DNA from: a virus
Length of the DNA stretch: 20,534 nt
IMG/VR virus record: IMGVR_UViG_3300013137_000133
Coordinates: 1 to 20,534 of that record
Direction: 5' to 3' (one strand)
Below the pieces are notes generated by a model. It made no database searches. It saw nothing but the letters and a program-made list of their open reading frames with translations, and was not told where the DNA came from. Position 1 is the first letter of the stretch. Each line of letters opens with the position of its first letter. A program made the translations under genes and the position numbers. Of the stretch, positions 7,646 to 13,600 are shown piece after piece.

Positions 7646-7888
7646 TCATTTACCTATAATGTCGCTGATCTTTTTCAGTTCGGCGACTACCTCGGCAGTC
7701 CGCGTCTTGACGGCGTCCAGCTCTGCCGTGAGACAGGCGACGACGTCGGGCCTCATCTCCGCGATCGACTTCAGCGGATCCACTTCGTCGCGCAAGTTGT
7801 CGATCAGCCCCTGGAAACGGATCTCCAGAGATTTTTTCTCCAGCTCCAATTCCTGACGCCGGCCTAAATATTTAAGATGTTCGCTCAT
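7646..7888 (-). CDS. Small coiled-coil protein (gp26-position hypothetical)
   Basis: This 80-residue protein is almost wholly helical with heptad-like hydrophobics ('LELEKKSLEIRFQGLIDNLR', 'LTAELDAVKTRTAEVVAELK'). It ends one base before the small terminase gene and overlaps the preceding membrane-protein gene by 17 bases. The ATG at 7888 has AAGGAAGG upstream. Mu-like phages usually have one or two small genes here before the terminases. A packaging or structural accessory role is inferred from position; no catalytic motif is visible. Confidence 0.75.
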   Translation of the reverse strand: MSEHLKYLGRRQELELEKKSLEIRFQGLIDNLRDEVDPLKSIAEMRPDVVACLTAELDAVKTRTAEVVAELKKISDIIGK

Positions 7889-8228
7889 TGTTTCCTTCCT
7901 TTAGCAGTCGGAAAACCTTCGATATCTTCTGCTCGTCCACCCGCACTAAAGGGCAGAACTGATTTGCCTTTATATCATCGGCAACACGCTGCATCTGCTG
8001 GGTATTTAAAATGACGATGCTCTTCAAATCGGTAGCCACACTGGAAAAATCCTTGCACAGGGAAACATTCGCCCTGTACATTTCGCGCTGTTCGTCCATG
8101 TCTTTTTTGTATTGCTCAAGCACGGCCCAAACCCTTTTGTTGTCGCTCCACCACAGGTAAATAACCAGGCCAACCGTTCCAAAATCAGCGAGAATCTTAA
8201 GTATTGCGCCAATGCTAAATGAGTCCAC
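7872..8228 (-). CDS. Membrane-anchored small protein of the lysis region
   Basis: This 118-residue protein has a single N-terminal membrane segment, 'LADFGTVGLVIYLWW' (about residues 11-25), followed by a charged helical region ('VWAVLEQYKKDMDEQREMY', 'QQMQRVADDIKAN'). The open frame extends to 8309, but the GTG at 8228 is preferred: AAGGAG lies 7 bases before it and the upstream codons are the overlapping zinc-finger gene read out of frame. The layout (one membrane segment plus coiled coil, between endolysin and terminase genes) recalls spanin-like or holin-accessory proteins of Mu-like phages, but no specific family is recognised. Confidence 0.7.
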   Translation of the reverse strand: MDSFSIGAILKILADFGTVGLVIYLWWSDNKRVWAVLEQYKKDMDEQREMYRANVSLCKDFSSVATDLKSIVILNTQQMQRVADDIKANQFCPLVRVDEQKISKVFRLLKEGNNERTS

Positions 8229-8457
8229 AACTCCGCTCCTTTTTGGTCTGACAGGCGATGCACCGGATGACATTGGGAAGGGCCTCCAGGCGCGCCGTTT
8301 CAATTTCATCTCCGCAGTCGCAGCATGTTGTGTGGCGAGGCAGGGTCCCTCTCCCCTTCGCTGCCGTCAAAGTATCCAGCCTATCGGCATAATGCGCTCT
8401 CAGCGCCGACTGCCGGAAAAGTTCTTCATTCTGTTGGGCGACGTCGATCTCGTCCAT
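8215..8457 (-). CDS. TraR/DksA-family C4 zinc-finger protein
   Basis: This 80-residue protein has the short TraR layout: an N-terminal helix ('VAQQNEELFRQSALRAHY') and a C-terminal zinc finger with Cys pairs in 'CCDCGDEI' and 'IRCIACQ', spaced as in DksA/TraR. TraR proteins bind the RNA polymerase secondary channel and mimic DksA plus ppGpp, shifting transcription. Phage copies are common among Mu- and P2-like late genes. The stop of the endolysin gene and this start are adjacent (TGAATG), and its end overlaps the next gene by 14 bases. Confidence 0.85.
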   Translation of the reverse strand: MDEIDVAQQNEELFRQSALRAHYADRLDTLTAAKGRGTLPRHTTCCDCGDEIETARLEALPNVIRCIACQTKKERSCGLI

Positions 8458-8901
8458 TCAGATCAACCCCGCTTCCACTGTTCGTCTGGCAACCAGGCCG
8501 GGCAGAATCCTGCCGCCGCCCCGCACCCAGCGTAGCAATTCCTTTTTTGCCTCCAGCCAATTCTGCTGGTTTATCCGCCGCCGGAGCGTTGACGCCTGCA
8601 GACGGCCAGCGCCGAGGTTGTAAACGAAGTCCGCGAGCGCTGCCAGGCAGCCATCTTTCGTGGCTGCGACCGGGCAGCAGCGCACGGCGGCAGTCATCGA
8701 CCGGCGCATTTCCCAGAAAAGCAATGCAGTGGCACGCTCCCGGTCGATAGGCGCATCAGCGAGAGAGACCTGCCGGCCGGTCTCGTACAGGGTGGAGCCG
8801 TAGCCTATAGTGGGCACGCCAGCGGGGCACAGATAGGGCTTTGCCCTAAACCCCTCGAAACGCTTGGCAATTTCAGCCGCTGTCTCCAATGCGCCCATCA
8901 T
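8458..8901 (-). CDS. Endolysin, GH24 lysozyme (muramidase)
   Basis: This 147-residue T4/P21-type lysozyme cleaves the peptidoglycan glycan chain at lysis. The catalytic region reads 'FEGFRAKPYLCPAGVPTIGY' (about 15-34): the Glu and the Thr of the GH24 triad are present, and Cys stands where T4 lysozyme has Asp, a substitution also seen in other phage GH24 enzymes. Further family features are 'LADFVYNLGAGRLQASTLRR' and 'GGRILPGLVARR'. No convincing N-terminal signal-anchor is visible, so export should depend on the holin encoded just upstream. Start and holin stop overlap (ATGA). Confidence 0.93.
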   Translation of the reverse strand: MMGALETAAEIAKRFEGFRAKPYLCPAGVPTIGYGSTLYETGRQVSLADAPIDRERATALLFWEMRRSMTAAVRCCPVAATKDGCLAALADFVYNLGAGRLQASTLRRRINQQNWLEAKKELLRWVRGGGRILPGLVARRTVEAGLI

Positions 8902-9374
8902 TTCACCCGATCAAAAACCCTGCCCAAGAACCAGAAATTTAGAATGCCTGCGACCAGCGCCTTCTCCGAATCGCCGAATACCATTGGCAACGCCAGCAAT
9001 ACCGGCGTCCCCGATTGCACCAATACGATGAAGGAGGCTACGATGACCGCGGGGTATAAAAACACCACCCATTGCAGAGTGATGAGCGGCCGCATGAGTT
9101 TCGACAGGCCGTCGATCCATTTGACCCCGCTGAGAGTCTCCTGCCCCTGCAGGGCGGCCTTTAGCGCATCGAGAGCGCCGGTGTTCCAGTCCTGCTGACC
9201 CTGGGCGTTGATTTCCTCGATCCGCTGATCTCCCTTGAGCTTCTGGAACTCCAGGGCCTTGTCCTGCATGGCCAGTTCATGGGCCCGCTCGTTTTTTGCG
9301 TCCAGGAACTTCAACAGTTCCGGGAGAAACCTGAAGATTCCGCCCAAGAGACCGCCTAACAATGTTGAAATCAT
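8898..9374 (-). CDS. Holin-like 3-TM membrane protein (GTA holin type)
   Basis: This 158-residue protein has an N-terminal amphipathic or hydrophobic segment ('ISTLLGGLLGGIFRFLPELL'), a charged coiled region ('ERAHELAMQDKALEFQKLKG'), and two strong membrane segments ('LQWVVFLYPAVIVASFIVLV' and 'LVAGILNFWFLGRVF'). This matches the 3-TM holin family first described for gene transfer agent release (PF11351). Holins perforate the inner membrane so that the endolysin can reach the wall. The ATG at 9374 has AGGAGG 5 bases upstream; the GTG at 9380 sits too close to that site. The endolysin gene follows with a 4-base overlap. Confidence 0.85.
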   Translation of the reverse strand: MISTLLGGLLGGIFRFLPELLKFLDAKNERAHELAMQDKALEFQKLKGDQRIEEINAQGQQDWNTGALDALKAALQGQETLSGVKWIDGLSKLMRPLITLQWVVFLYPAVIVASFIVLVQSGTPVLLALPMVFGDSEKALVAGILNFWFLGRVFDRVK

Positions 9375-9384
9375 ACCCACCTCC

Positions 9385-9756
9385 TCATGCTCTCAAAAGC
9401 ACGGTTGCCGCTTCCCGCGAAATGTCGAGATCGTATTTTTCGGCAATGAACCCGGCAAAACTGGCGATATCCTTAACTTTATCCAGGGAGTATTCCAACT
9501 GCTTCCGGTAGGCTTCCACCTCGGCATGGAGGCGGTAAGGATCATCGAGAAGGTACAGGAGACTATGCAAGAGGATCAACAGGCGATATGCCTGCCGGAC
9601 ATGGGTGAGTTCGTGCTGCAGCAGACCTTCGTCATTGACAGACTGCGGGCGGATCCGGACGATCATGGCGTTGGCGCAGGCTGCATATCCCGAAGGCACG
9701 TGATCCGTGGAGATCACGATGGCGGGGAGAATTTTGTAGACGAATTTGATCTTCAT
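9385..9756 (-). CDS. Small putative zinc metallopeptidase with HELTH motif
   Basis: This 123-residue protein has the zincin signature 'LLQHELTHVRQAYRL' (about 45-59), HExxH followed by the VxQ typical of small phage and bacterial metallopeptidase-like proteins. The upstream part is beta-rich ('VYKILPAIVIST', 'NAMIVRIRP'), and the downstream helices 'HAEVEAYRKQLEYSLD' could supply a third ligand (E84 or nearby). No signal peptide is clear. It lies between the DUF3310-like gene (ATGA overlap) and the holin (4-base gap after holin SD), so it belongs to the lysis/late block. Substrate unknown; wall, virion or host protein processing are all possible. Confidence 0.8.
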   Translation of the reverse strand: MKIKFVYKILPAIVISTDHVPSGYAACANAMIVRIRPQSVNDEGLLQHELTHVRQAYRLLILLHSLLYLLDDPYRLHAEVEAYRKQLEYSLDKVKDIASFAGFIAEKYDLDISREAATVLLRA

Positions 9757-10016
9757 CCTTCACCTCGCTGTTCTTTGTCTATGTCCTGAGCCAGGCATTT
9801 CAGCATTTCGGCGTAGTGGATGATCTTGTCGCAGTCGGAGACGCAGAGCTTTTCATTCTGCCGAAAGGCGTATTTGATGATGTTGCCGATAGCAAAATGG
9901 GGCAGAATCCCCCCGGAACGGTAGAGGTCGATGGGCTCGATCAGGCCGCGCTTGTAGTGGTCGGCGCCGTCGCGTTTGAGAGCTTCCCAGGTGTTTTCGG
10001 TGTTGCGGGATGCCAT
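9753..10016 (-). CDS. DUF3310-like small protein
   Basis: This 87-residue protein contains 'DHYKRGLIEPIDLYRSGGIL' followed by 'FAIGNIIKYAFRQNEK' and 'DCDKIIHYAEMLKCL', the pattern of the DUF3310 family (HYk-GgiEpid ... GNaiKYi-R ... D--Ka--Yl). The family is common in phages; no biochemical role can be named from sequence. The start codon has only a weak GGTG upstream and lies 12 bases after the T-tract of a strong terminator hairpin, so expression must depend on read-through or antitermination. It is the first gene of the lysis/late block. Confidence 0.75.
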   Translation of the reverse strand: MASRNTENTWEALKRDGADHYKRGLIEPIDLYRSGGILPHFAIGNIIKYAFRQNEKLCVSDCDKIIHYAEMLKCLAQDIDKEQRGEG

Positions 10017-10028
10017 ATTGCACCAAAT

Positions 10029-10074
10029 AAAAAAAGCCCGGCTGCCGGAGAGTTTTTCTCCGGTAACCGGGCTT
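10029..10074 (-). terminator. Rho-independent terminator at the early/late boundary
   Basis: On the minus strand a two-part stem is followed by a run of seven T (complement of 10029-10035). The outer stem pairs 10034-10041 with 10067-10074 (AAGCCCGG/CCGGGCTT), a 3x3 internal loop follows, and the inner stem pairs 10045-10051 with 10057-10063 (CCGGAGA/TCTCCGG) around a 5-base loop. It would stop transcription from the Com-like and earlier genes 12 bases before the DUF3310-like start codon. Confidence 0.85.
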
Positions 10075-10129
10075 CAAGAGCCGTGGGTACTAAAGGGCGT
10101 TCAAGACACCTCGAAAATTGTGGTTTTAC

Positions 10130-10330
10130 TTAACCCAAATTTGCGCCGCTGTCAAGCATTTTTTCACCGTAAATCCATCGGTTGCACTTCTGGCACTTGG
10201 TTATGAACCGAGGCGTGTCTGAAGACAAAGAAAGAAAGCGGTGTTTGCAATGGGGGCATCTAAATGTCTTGCTGTCGTACAGTTGCATTTCTTCTTTCTT
10301 TGCAATTACTATATACCCCGGATTCAGCAT
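10130..10330 (-). CDS. Zinc-knuckle/ribbon protein, Com-like
   Basis: This 66-residue protein has two Cys pairs in 'TFRCPHCKHRFLSL' and 'FITKCQKCNRWIYGEK', separated by about 20 residues. The pattern and size resemble Mu Com, a zinc-binding RNA-binding protein that activates mom translation (RCxxC ... IxCPRC), though C-terminal similarity is weak and no mom gene is visible here. The ATG at 10330 has no good ribosome site of its own; it overlaps the stop of a tiny upstream frame (10324-10356) with an ideal Shine-Dalgarno, suggesting coupled translation. The ATG at 10288 is an alternative start. A generic transcription-factor zinc ribbon is equally possible. Confidence 0.6.
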   Translation of the reverse strand: MLNPGYIVIAKKEEMQLYDSKTFRCPHCKHRFLSLSSDTPRFITKCQKCNRWIYGEKMLDSGANLG

Positions 10331-10356
10331 TTAACGCCTTTTGTTTCTTCCATCAT
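10324..10356 (-). CDS. Leader mini-cistron (MMEETKGVKC) coupled to the Com-like gene
   Basis: AAGGAGGAGA directly precedes two consecutive ATG codons (10356 and 10353). The frame stops after 10 codons at a TGA that overlaps the start of the Com-like gene. The strong ribosome site with no other gene to serve suggests a translated leader that delivers ribosomes to the downstream start. Confidence 0.4.
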   Translation of the reverse strand: MMEETKGVKC

Positions 10357-10395
10357 TCTCCTCCTTTATTTTCCAAAACAGTCCCATATCTCCCC

Positions 10396-10530
10396 CTATT
10401 GGCGGCGGGGTATTTTGCCATATGACGCCTTATCGGCCTCCCTGGCAACAACGCAACAGGCCAGAACCACAAAGGCCACCAACGCGCCCAGAAAGGCGCC
10501 CACCCAAAAGGCAAGCCAGACGTTACTCAT
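10396..10530 (-). CDS. Small single-TM protein, DUF3789-like
   Basis: This 44-residue protein, MSNVWLAFWVGAFLGALVAF followed by VVLACCVVAREADK and a basic tail, is one hydrophobic helix of about 24 residues with a GxxxGA-type face and a short cytoplasmic-type C-terminus. An ideal AGGAGG site lies 6 bases before the ATG at 10530. It resembles DUF3789 phage membrane proteins ('...GALVG...C..A...AD'). It begins 1 base before the end of the preceding 198-residue gene. Function unknown; a role at the membrane (superinfection exclusion, lysis timing) would be speculation. Confidence 0.65.
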   Translation of the reverse strand: MSNVWLAFWVGAFLGALVAFVVLACCVVAREADKASYGKIPRRQ

Positions 10531-10531
10531 A

Positions 10532-11128
10532 TTAACCTCCTATGCTTTTCAACAGTTCCCGCGTTCTGCGCTTGTTCTCGGCTATCTGCTCCTCCGTCAA
10601 GTGCAAGGGCGGTATAGATTTGGGGACATAATGCAATTGTGTCCCCGCCGGAAGGACGTGCTCCTCGGGGACCGGGTACGTGTCCCGGCGGCCGGACATC
10701 AGCCCTTCCTCTTTTTTGCGCAGGCTCTTTTCCGCTTCGATACCGGCGCTTTTACCTTCCCGTTCCGAAATGGAGATCATTATCTTTTTCAGATAGTTGT
10801 GGCTCTCCAGGTGCTCCGCGAAATTCTTCTTGGCAGCGATGTTCAGCGCTTCGGCAATCCCCGCCTGGCTGATAGGGTAGCGTTTTTTCTGGTAGGCAAA
10901 TTCCTCGGCCTGGAAGAGGCTTTTCATCTCATCGAGGAGGAGGCGCAGCTTCTTGCACTTGGTTTTCAGCGGCACAATCCCGAAGAGTTCACAGTAGGCC
11001 CAGACCAGGTCGTGATGTTTGCCGAAGACCGGCTGTAATTTAATGATAGCAATAAGATCGGCGTCCATCTGGATATCCTCGTAATCGCTCTCGCGGCGGC
11101 AATGTGGGCAGGTGAAAGTTGTGGTCAT
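10532..11128 (-). CDS. Phage hypothetical protein with N-terminal zinc motif
   Basis: This 198-residue protein opens with 'TFTCPHCRRESDY', a half zinc motif, followed by a helical domain ('DLVWAYCELFGIVPLKTKCK', 'LRLLLDEMKSLFQAEEFAYQ', 'YPISQAGIAEALN', 'NHNYLKK'-like 'SHNYLKKIMI') and a charged tail ending 'EEQIAENKRRTRELLKSIGG'. I recall this helical pattern as a conserved phage family of unknown function in low-GC and deltaproteobacterial phages; no enzyme motif is seen. GAGGA lies before the ATG. Its position after gemA and before the late block makes it a candidate regulator in place of Mor/C, but nothing in the sequence proves DNA binding. Confidence 0.7.
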   Translation of the reverse strand: MTTTFTCPHCRRESDYEDIQMDADLIAIIKLQPVFGKHHDLVWAYCELFGIVPLKTKCKKLRLLLDEMKSLFQAEEFAYQKKRYPISQAGIAEALNIAAKKNFAEHLESHNYLKKIMISISEREGKSAGIEAEKSLRKKEEGLMSGRRDTYPVPEEHVLPAGTQLHYVPKSIPPLHLTEEQIAENKRRTRELLKSIGG

Positions 11129-11141
11129 TCCCAGTCCTCTT

Positions 11142-11342
11142 TTAAATAATCTTTTCGGAGATCCTGGTGATGATCTCCCATTGCTTCACGGAAAGGATCA
11201 GCCTGGTACCCCAGCGACGGAATTTCTCCAAGACGTCCTCAATAAAACCCTGCTCGAATCCCGTCAGCTCATCCCAAGATTTGTCCACCTCTGATTCGAT
11301 GCGCTGAAGCCAGTCGAATTCTTTCTGAGTCAGACCTTTCAT
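11142..11342 (-). CDS. Small helical hypothetical protein
   Basis: This 66-residue protein, 'MKGLTQKEFDWLQRIESEVD' followed by 'ELTGFEQGFIEDVLEKFRRW' and a C-terminal 'LSVKQWEIITRISEKII', is predicted to be all helix. It has a strong AAGGAGGAG site and overlaps the gemA stop by ATGA, so it is the partner gene of gemA in the middle operon. No family named. Confidence 0.72.
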   Translation of the reverse strand: MKGLTQKEFDWLQRIESEVDKSWDELTGFEQGFIEDVLEKFRRWGTRLILSVKQWEIITRISEKII

Positions 11343-11836
11343 GGTTTCTCCTCCTTTTTTGCTTCAATCTTTTTCATGGTCGTGATGACTTGGACGGCCC
11401 CGGCAAAGGACAGGAAGCGCAGGTCGCTCACCTTGGCGACCCGTTGCAAAAATGCCCGGAGGGCCAGGTCTTTGTTGCCGAAGCCTTTGGGCGCCCAGTA
11501 CCAGCGGAGCAGATCCCAGTCCGTCTCGATGCGGGCGAGTTGTGCCGTGGTGGCCATGCCGCGCAGGTTGCCCCGGTCTTTGTCCCATTTCTTTTTCTTG
11601 GCGACAAAGCCCGTGAATTCATGGACGCCGTGGGATTTTTTAAAGCCCCGTTCGTCCAGGTGCTTCATGACGGCATCAAATCCCCGCTGATCCATCTCCA
11701 GAGATGAGCGCACACCGACCAGGCTAAAGAGCATCTCCCGGTACGTGTCTTCATCCAACCCCAGCTTGGCCTTGGCCGTGTGTATCAAGGACTTCTGGGC
11801 GCTTGTCAGGCCCATTTTGTGCTGCGGGTATGCCAT
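11339..11836 (-). CDS. gemA: GemA-like protein (Mu gp16, DUF1018)
   Basis: This 165-residue protein belongs to the Mu GemA/gp16 family. Visible signatures are 'SAQKSLIHTAKAKLGLDEDT' with 'YREMLFSLVGVRSS', then 'ARIETDWDLLRWYWAPKG' and the C-terminal 'LRAFLQRVAKVSDLRFL'. In Mu, GemA affects host gene expression and DNA supercoiling during the lytic cycle; its biochemistry is not settled. AGGAG precedes the ATG at 11836. A second, broken copy lies upstream at 12489-12738, so this intact copy is probably the functional one. Confidence 0.92.
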   Translation of the reverse strand: MAYPQHKMGLTSAQKSLIHTAKAKLGLDEDTYREMLFSLVGVRSSLEMDQRGFDAVMKHLDERGFKKSHGVHEFTGFVAKKKKWDKDRGNLRGMATTAQLARIETDWDLLRWYWAPKGFGNKDLALRAFLQRVAKVSDLRFLSFAGAVQVITTMKKIEAKKEEKP

Positions 11837-11845
11837 CGGTTACTC

Positions 11846-12496
11846 CTACCGGGAGATTCTATTTAGCAACTGCTGGAACTTGGCCGTTTCCTCGCGAAGT
11901 TGGCGCACCGTCTCCCGGGGGACAAAGATATCGCCGTACTTTTCCTGCAGGGACTGAAGCTCCTGCGCGTATTTTCCGGGATCCGCGGCTGCTCTGTCCA
12001 GGCACTTGCTAACCACCTGCACCCAGACCGCCGGCCCGTCATCCAGCGAGAATTGCGGTTTTTTCGGCGGCGCCGCCGGATCATCGTCAAAGCCCAGGGT
12101 GTACTGATAGGCAATGTCCACATAAGCAGCGCGGCGTCCACAACTCGCCTTAAACAATCCGGTTTTCCCACGGGAAATGAAGGACCGGTAGAATTGCTCC
12201 GTTTCCTCCGGCGCACCAGTGAGGTAATAGCCGCCGCCGTAACCAGCCTGGCAGATGATGGGCATTCTATGCGTCATGATCAGGTGGTTGATGAACTTGC
12301 GCAGGGCGCGTTTGCCGTCATCGCCGCCTTCATCGTTGCCCAGCCCCAGGGCGTCCGCCAGGTCGCCGGCAGAGATGGCCGCTGCCATTCCCTCGCCCCG
12401 GCTGCGCATGATGTCGATGCAGTTGCCCTCCAGCGCTGTCAATGTCATGTTGTGGGCGAGGGTTTTTGTGTCATATCCCAGATCAGAATCACGCAT
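11846..12496 (-). CDS. Winged-helix-type phage regulatory protein
   Basis: This 216-residue protein has an N-terminal winged-helix pattern: 'ISAGDLADALGL' then 'RALRKFINHLIMTHRMPIIC' and the wing 'GYGGGYYLTG', as in proteins that open with a phage winged-helix domain. The C-terminus is helical and coiled ('YAQELQSLQEKYG', 'VRQLREETAKFQQLLNRISR'). DNA binding is likely, the target unknown. The start at 12496 overlaps the end of the degraded gemA copy, and GGAGGT lies before the ATG. It may be a replication-organiser or transcription factor of the middle phase. Confidence 0.78.
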   Translation of the reverse strand: MRDSDLGYDTKTLAHNMTLTALEGNCIDIMRSRGEGMAAAISAGDLADALGLGNDEGGDDGKRALRKFINHLIMTHRMPIICQAGYGGGYYLTGAPEETEQFYRSFISRGKTGLFKASCGRRAAYVDIAYQYTLGFDDDPAAPPKKPQFSLDDGPAVWVQVVSKCLDRAAADPGKYAQELQSLQEKYGDIFVPRETVRQLREETAKFQQLLNRISR

Positions 12497-12738
12497 GGTC
12501 TACCTCCTGTTTTATCGATTTACCGCCGCAGGCCGGGCAGACTTTCCTCACCGCCCATCCGTACCAGCGAATCAATTCCCATTCCGTCTCGATCTTCGCG
12601 AGCTGCGCGGACGCCGGCCACGTTCCGAAGCATTTCCCGGTAGGTTTCCTCGTCCATCCCCAGTTTGGCCTTGGCCATATGGATCAACGCCTTTTGGCTG
12701 TTCGTGATTCCGCCGTTCTTTTGCTTCGGATATCCCAT
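12489..12738 (-). pseudogene. gemA: Second gemA copy with internal deletion and frameshift
   Basis: The frame from the ATG at 12738 gives a GemA N-terminus ('NSQKALIHMAKAKLGMDEET' then 'YREMLRNVAGVR'), nearly the same as residues 1-43 of the intact copy. At about 12608 the reading turns into nonsense in that frame (which ends at 12520), but a shifted frame from the same point reads 'QLAKIETEWELIRWYGWAVR', matching intact residues 99-115. About 54 codons are missing at the junction, and the frame is changed. The shifted frame ends at 12489 after an extra 'CPACGGKSIKQEVDHA' not seen in the intact copy. The truncated 72-residue product may still be made. Confidence 0.8.
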
Positions 12739-12747
12739 AACGCCCCC

Positions 12748-12930
12748 TCAGCGCATAAACGCCCGGATGATGCCCGAAAAGAGATCGGACATGACAAAAC
12801 CCGCCCCGAAATAGAGGGCCGCCAGGATCATCACCGGCCAGATCGCCCATTTTTCCAGCCCCGCCATCATGTTATTGAGCTGCTTCTCCCAGGGGCCTTC
12901 CAGGATGTACTGTTCAAGCCGCTTTTTCAT
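12748..12930 (-). CDS. Small membrane protein
   Basis: This 60-residue protein has an amphipathic N-terminus ('MKKRLEQYILEGPWEKQLNN') and a hydrophobic segment 'WAIWPVMILAALYFGAGFVM' that should span the membrane. GGAGGAG lies 7 bases before the ATG. It stands in the middle region between the winged-helix gene and the gemA remnant. No family recognised. Confidence 0.7.
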   Translation of the reverse strand: MKKRLEQYILEGPWEKQLNNMMAGLEKWAIWPVMILAALYFGAGFVMSDLFSGIIRAFMR

Positions 12931-12949
12931 GGCCGTCTCCTCCTATTTG

Positions 12950-13600
12950 TCACAAACTGCTTTTGATTTTTCTGCACTCCTCAACCAAGTCGCCCAAGCG
13001 GGATGCCAGGGTTTTCAGGTTGGAAAGCGTCTCCGCATCGATCCGCTCGATCGAAAAAAACTGCGCGGCGATCTCCCGCATTTCGTTCATTGCCGCGTCG
13101 AGATCCCGGGTCTTGCTCTGGGACCTCATGACCGGCCAGTCGTCATTCACGAGGTAGCCTTCCTCGCCGATGTAGAGCGGCGCATAGGCCGTCTCCGCCA
13201 CCTGGACGCGGCCCTCCTGGCGCACGACGCCTTTTTCCAACAACCATCCCAGGTACTTCTGGGCCGTGTAGAGGGCGCACCCGGAAAGCTCGGAGATCCT
13301 GCGGGCCGTGAAGGGGTTCCCGTTCTTGGACCGCATCCACATGACGCGCTGCATGACGCGCTGCGTCTTGCAGTAGTCGCTCTCCGGTCGGTCGGCGATG
13401 TAGCGGAACATTCCCCGGTTCACCCGCTCGCACTGCCTCGCCTTCATCAGATCGCAGACGGCCCTATGGACGCGGTTGTATCCGGCCTCACCGGAGAGGC
13501 CGATCAGGTCGCGGATCTCGGTGACGCGCAGCGGCGCCGTCGCGGTTTTCAGGGCGTCCCGCACTCTTCCTTGCGTGCTCAGGGGGTTTTGCGTCTTCAT
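12950..13600 (-). CDS. Two-winged-helix DNA-binding protein downstream of B
   Basis: This 216-residue protein seems to hold two winged-helix units: 'VRDALKTATAPLRVTEIRDL' with 'YNRVHRAVCDLMKARQCERV' and 'GMFRYI' as wing (about 12-68), then 'FTARRISELSGCALYTAQKY' with 'LGWLLEKGVVRQEG' (about 97-130). The C-terminal third is helical with 'MNEMREIAAQFFSIERIDAE'. Its start overlaps the B stop by ATGA, so it is made from the transposition operon. It may regulate early transcription or help replication; the target is unknown. Confidence 0.78.
   Translation of the reverse strand: MKTQNPLSTQGRVRDALKTATAPLRVTEIRDLIGLSGEAGYNRVHRAVCDLMKARQCERVNRGMFRYIADRPESDYCKTQRVMQRVMWMRSKNGNPFTARRISELSGCALYTAQKYLGWLLEKGVVRQEGRVQVAETAYAPLYIGEEGYLVNDDWPVMRSQSKTRDLDAAMNEMREIAAQFFSIERIDAETLSNLKTLASRLGDLVEECRKIKSSL

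Noticed and set aside
10075-10130. Possible tRNA-like T-arm (GTTCAAGAC) near the terminator
   Set aside because: No acceptor, D or anticodon stems can be drawn around it.
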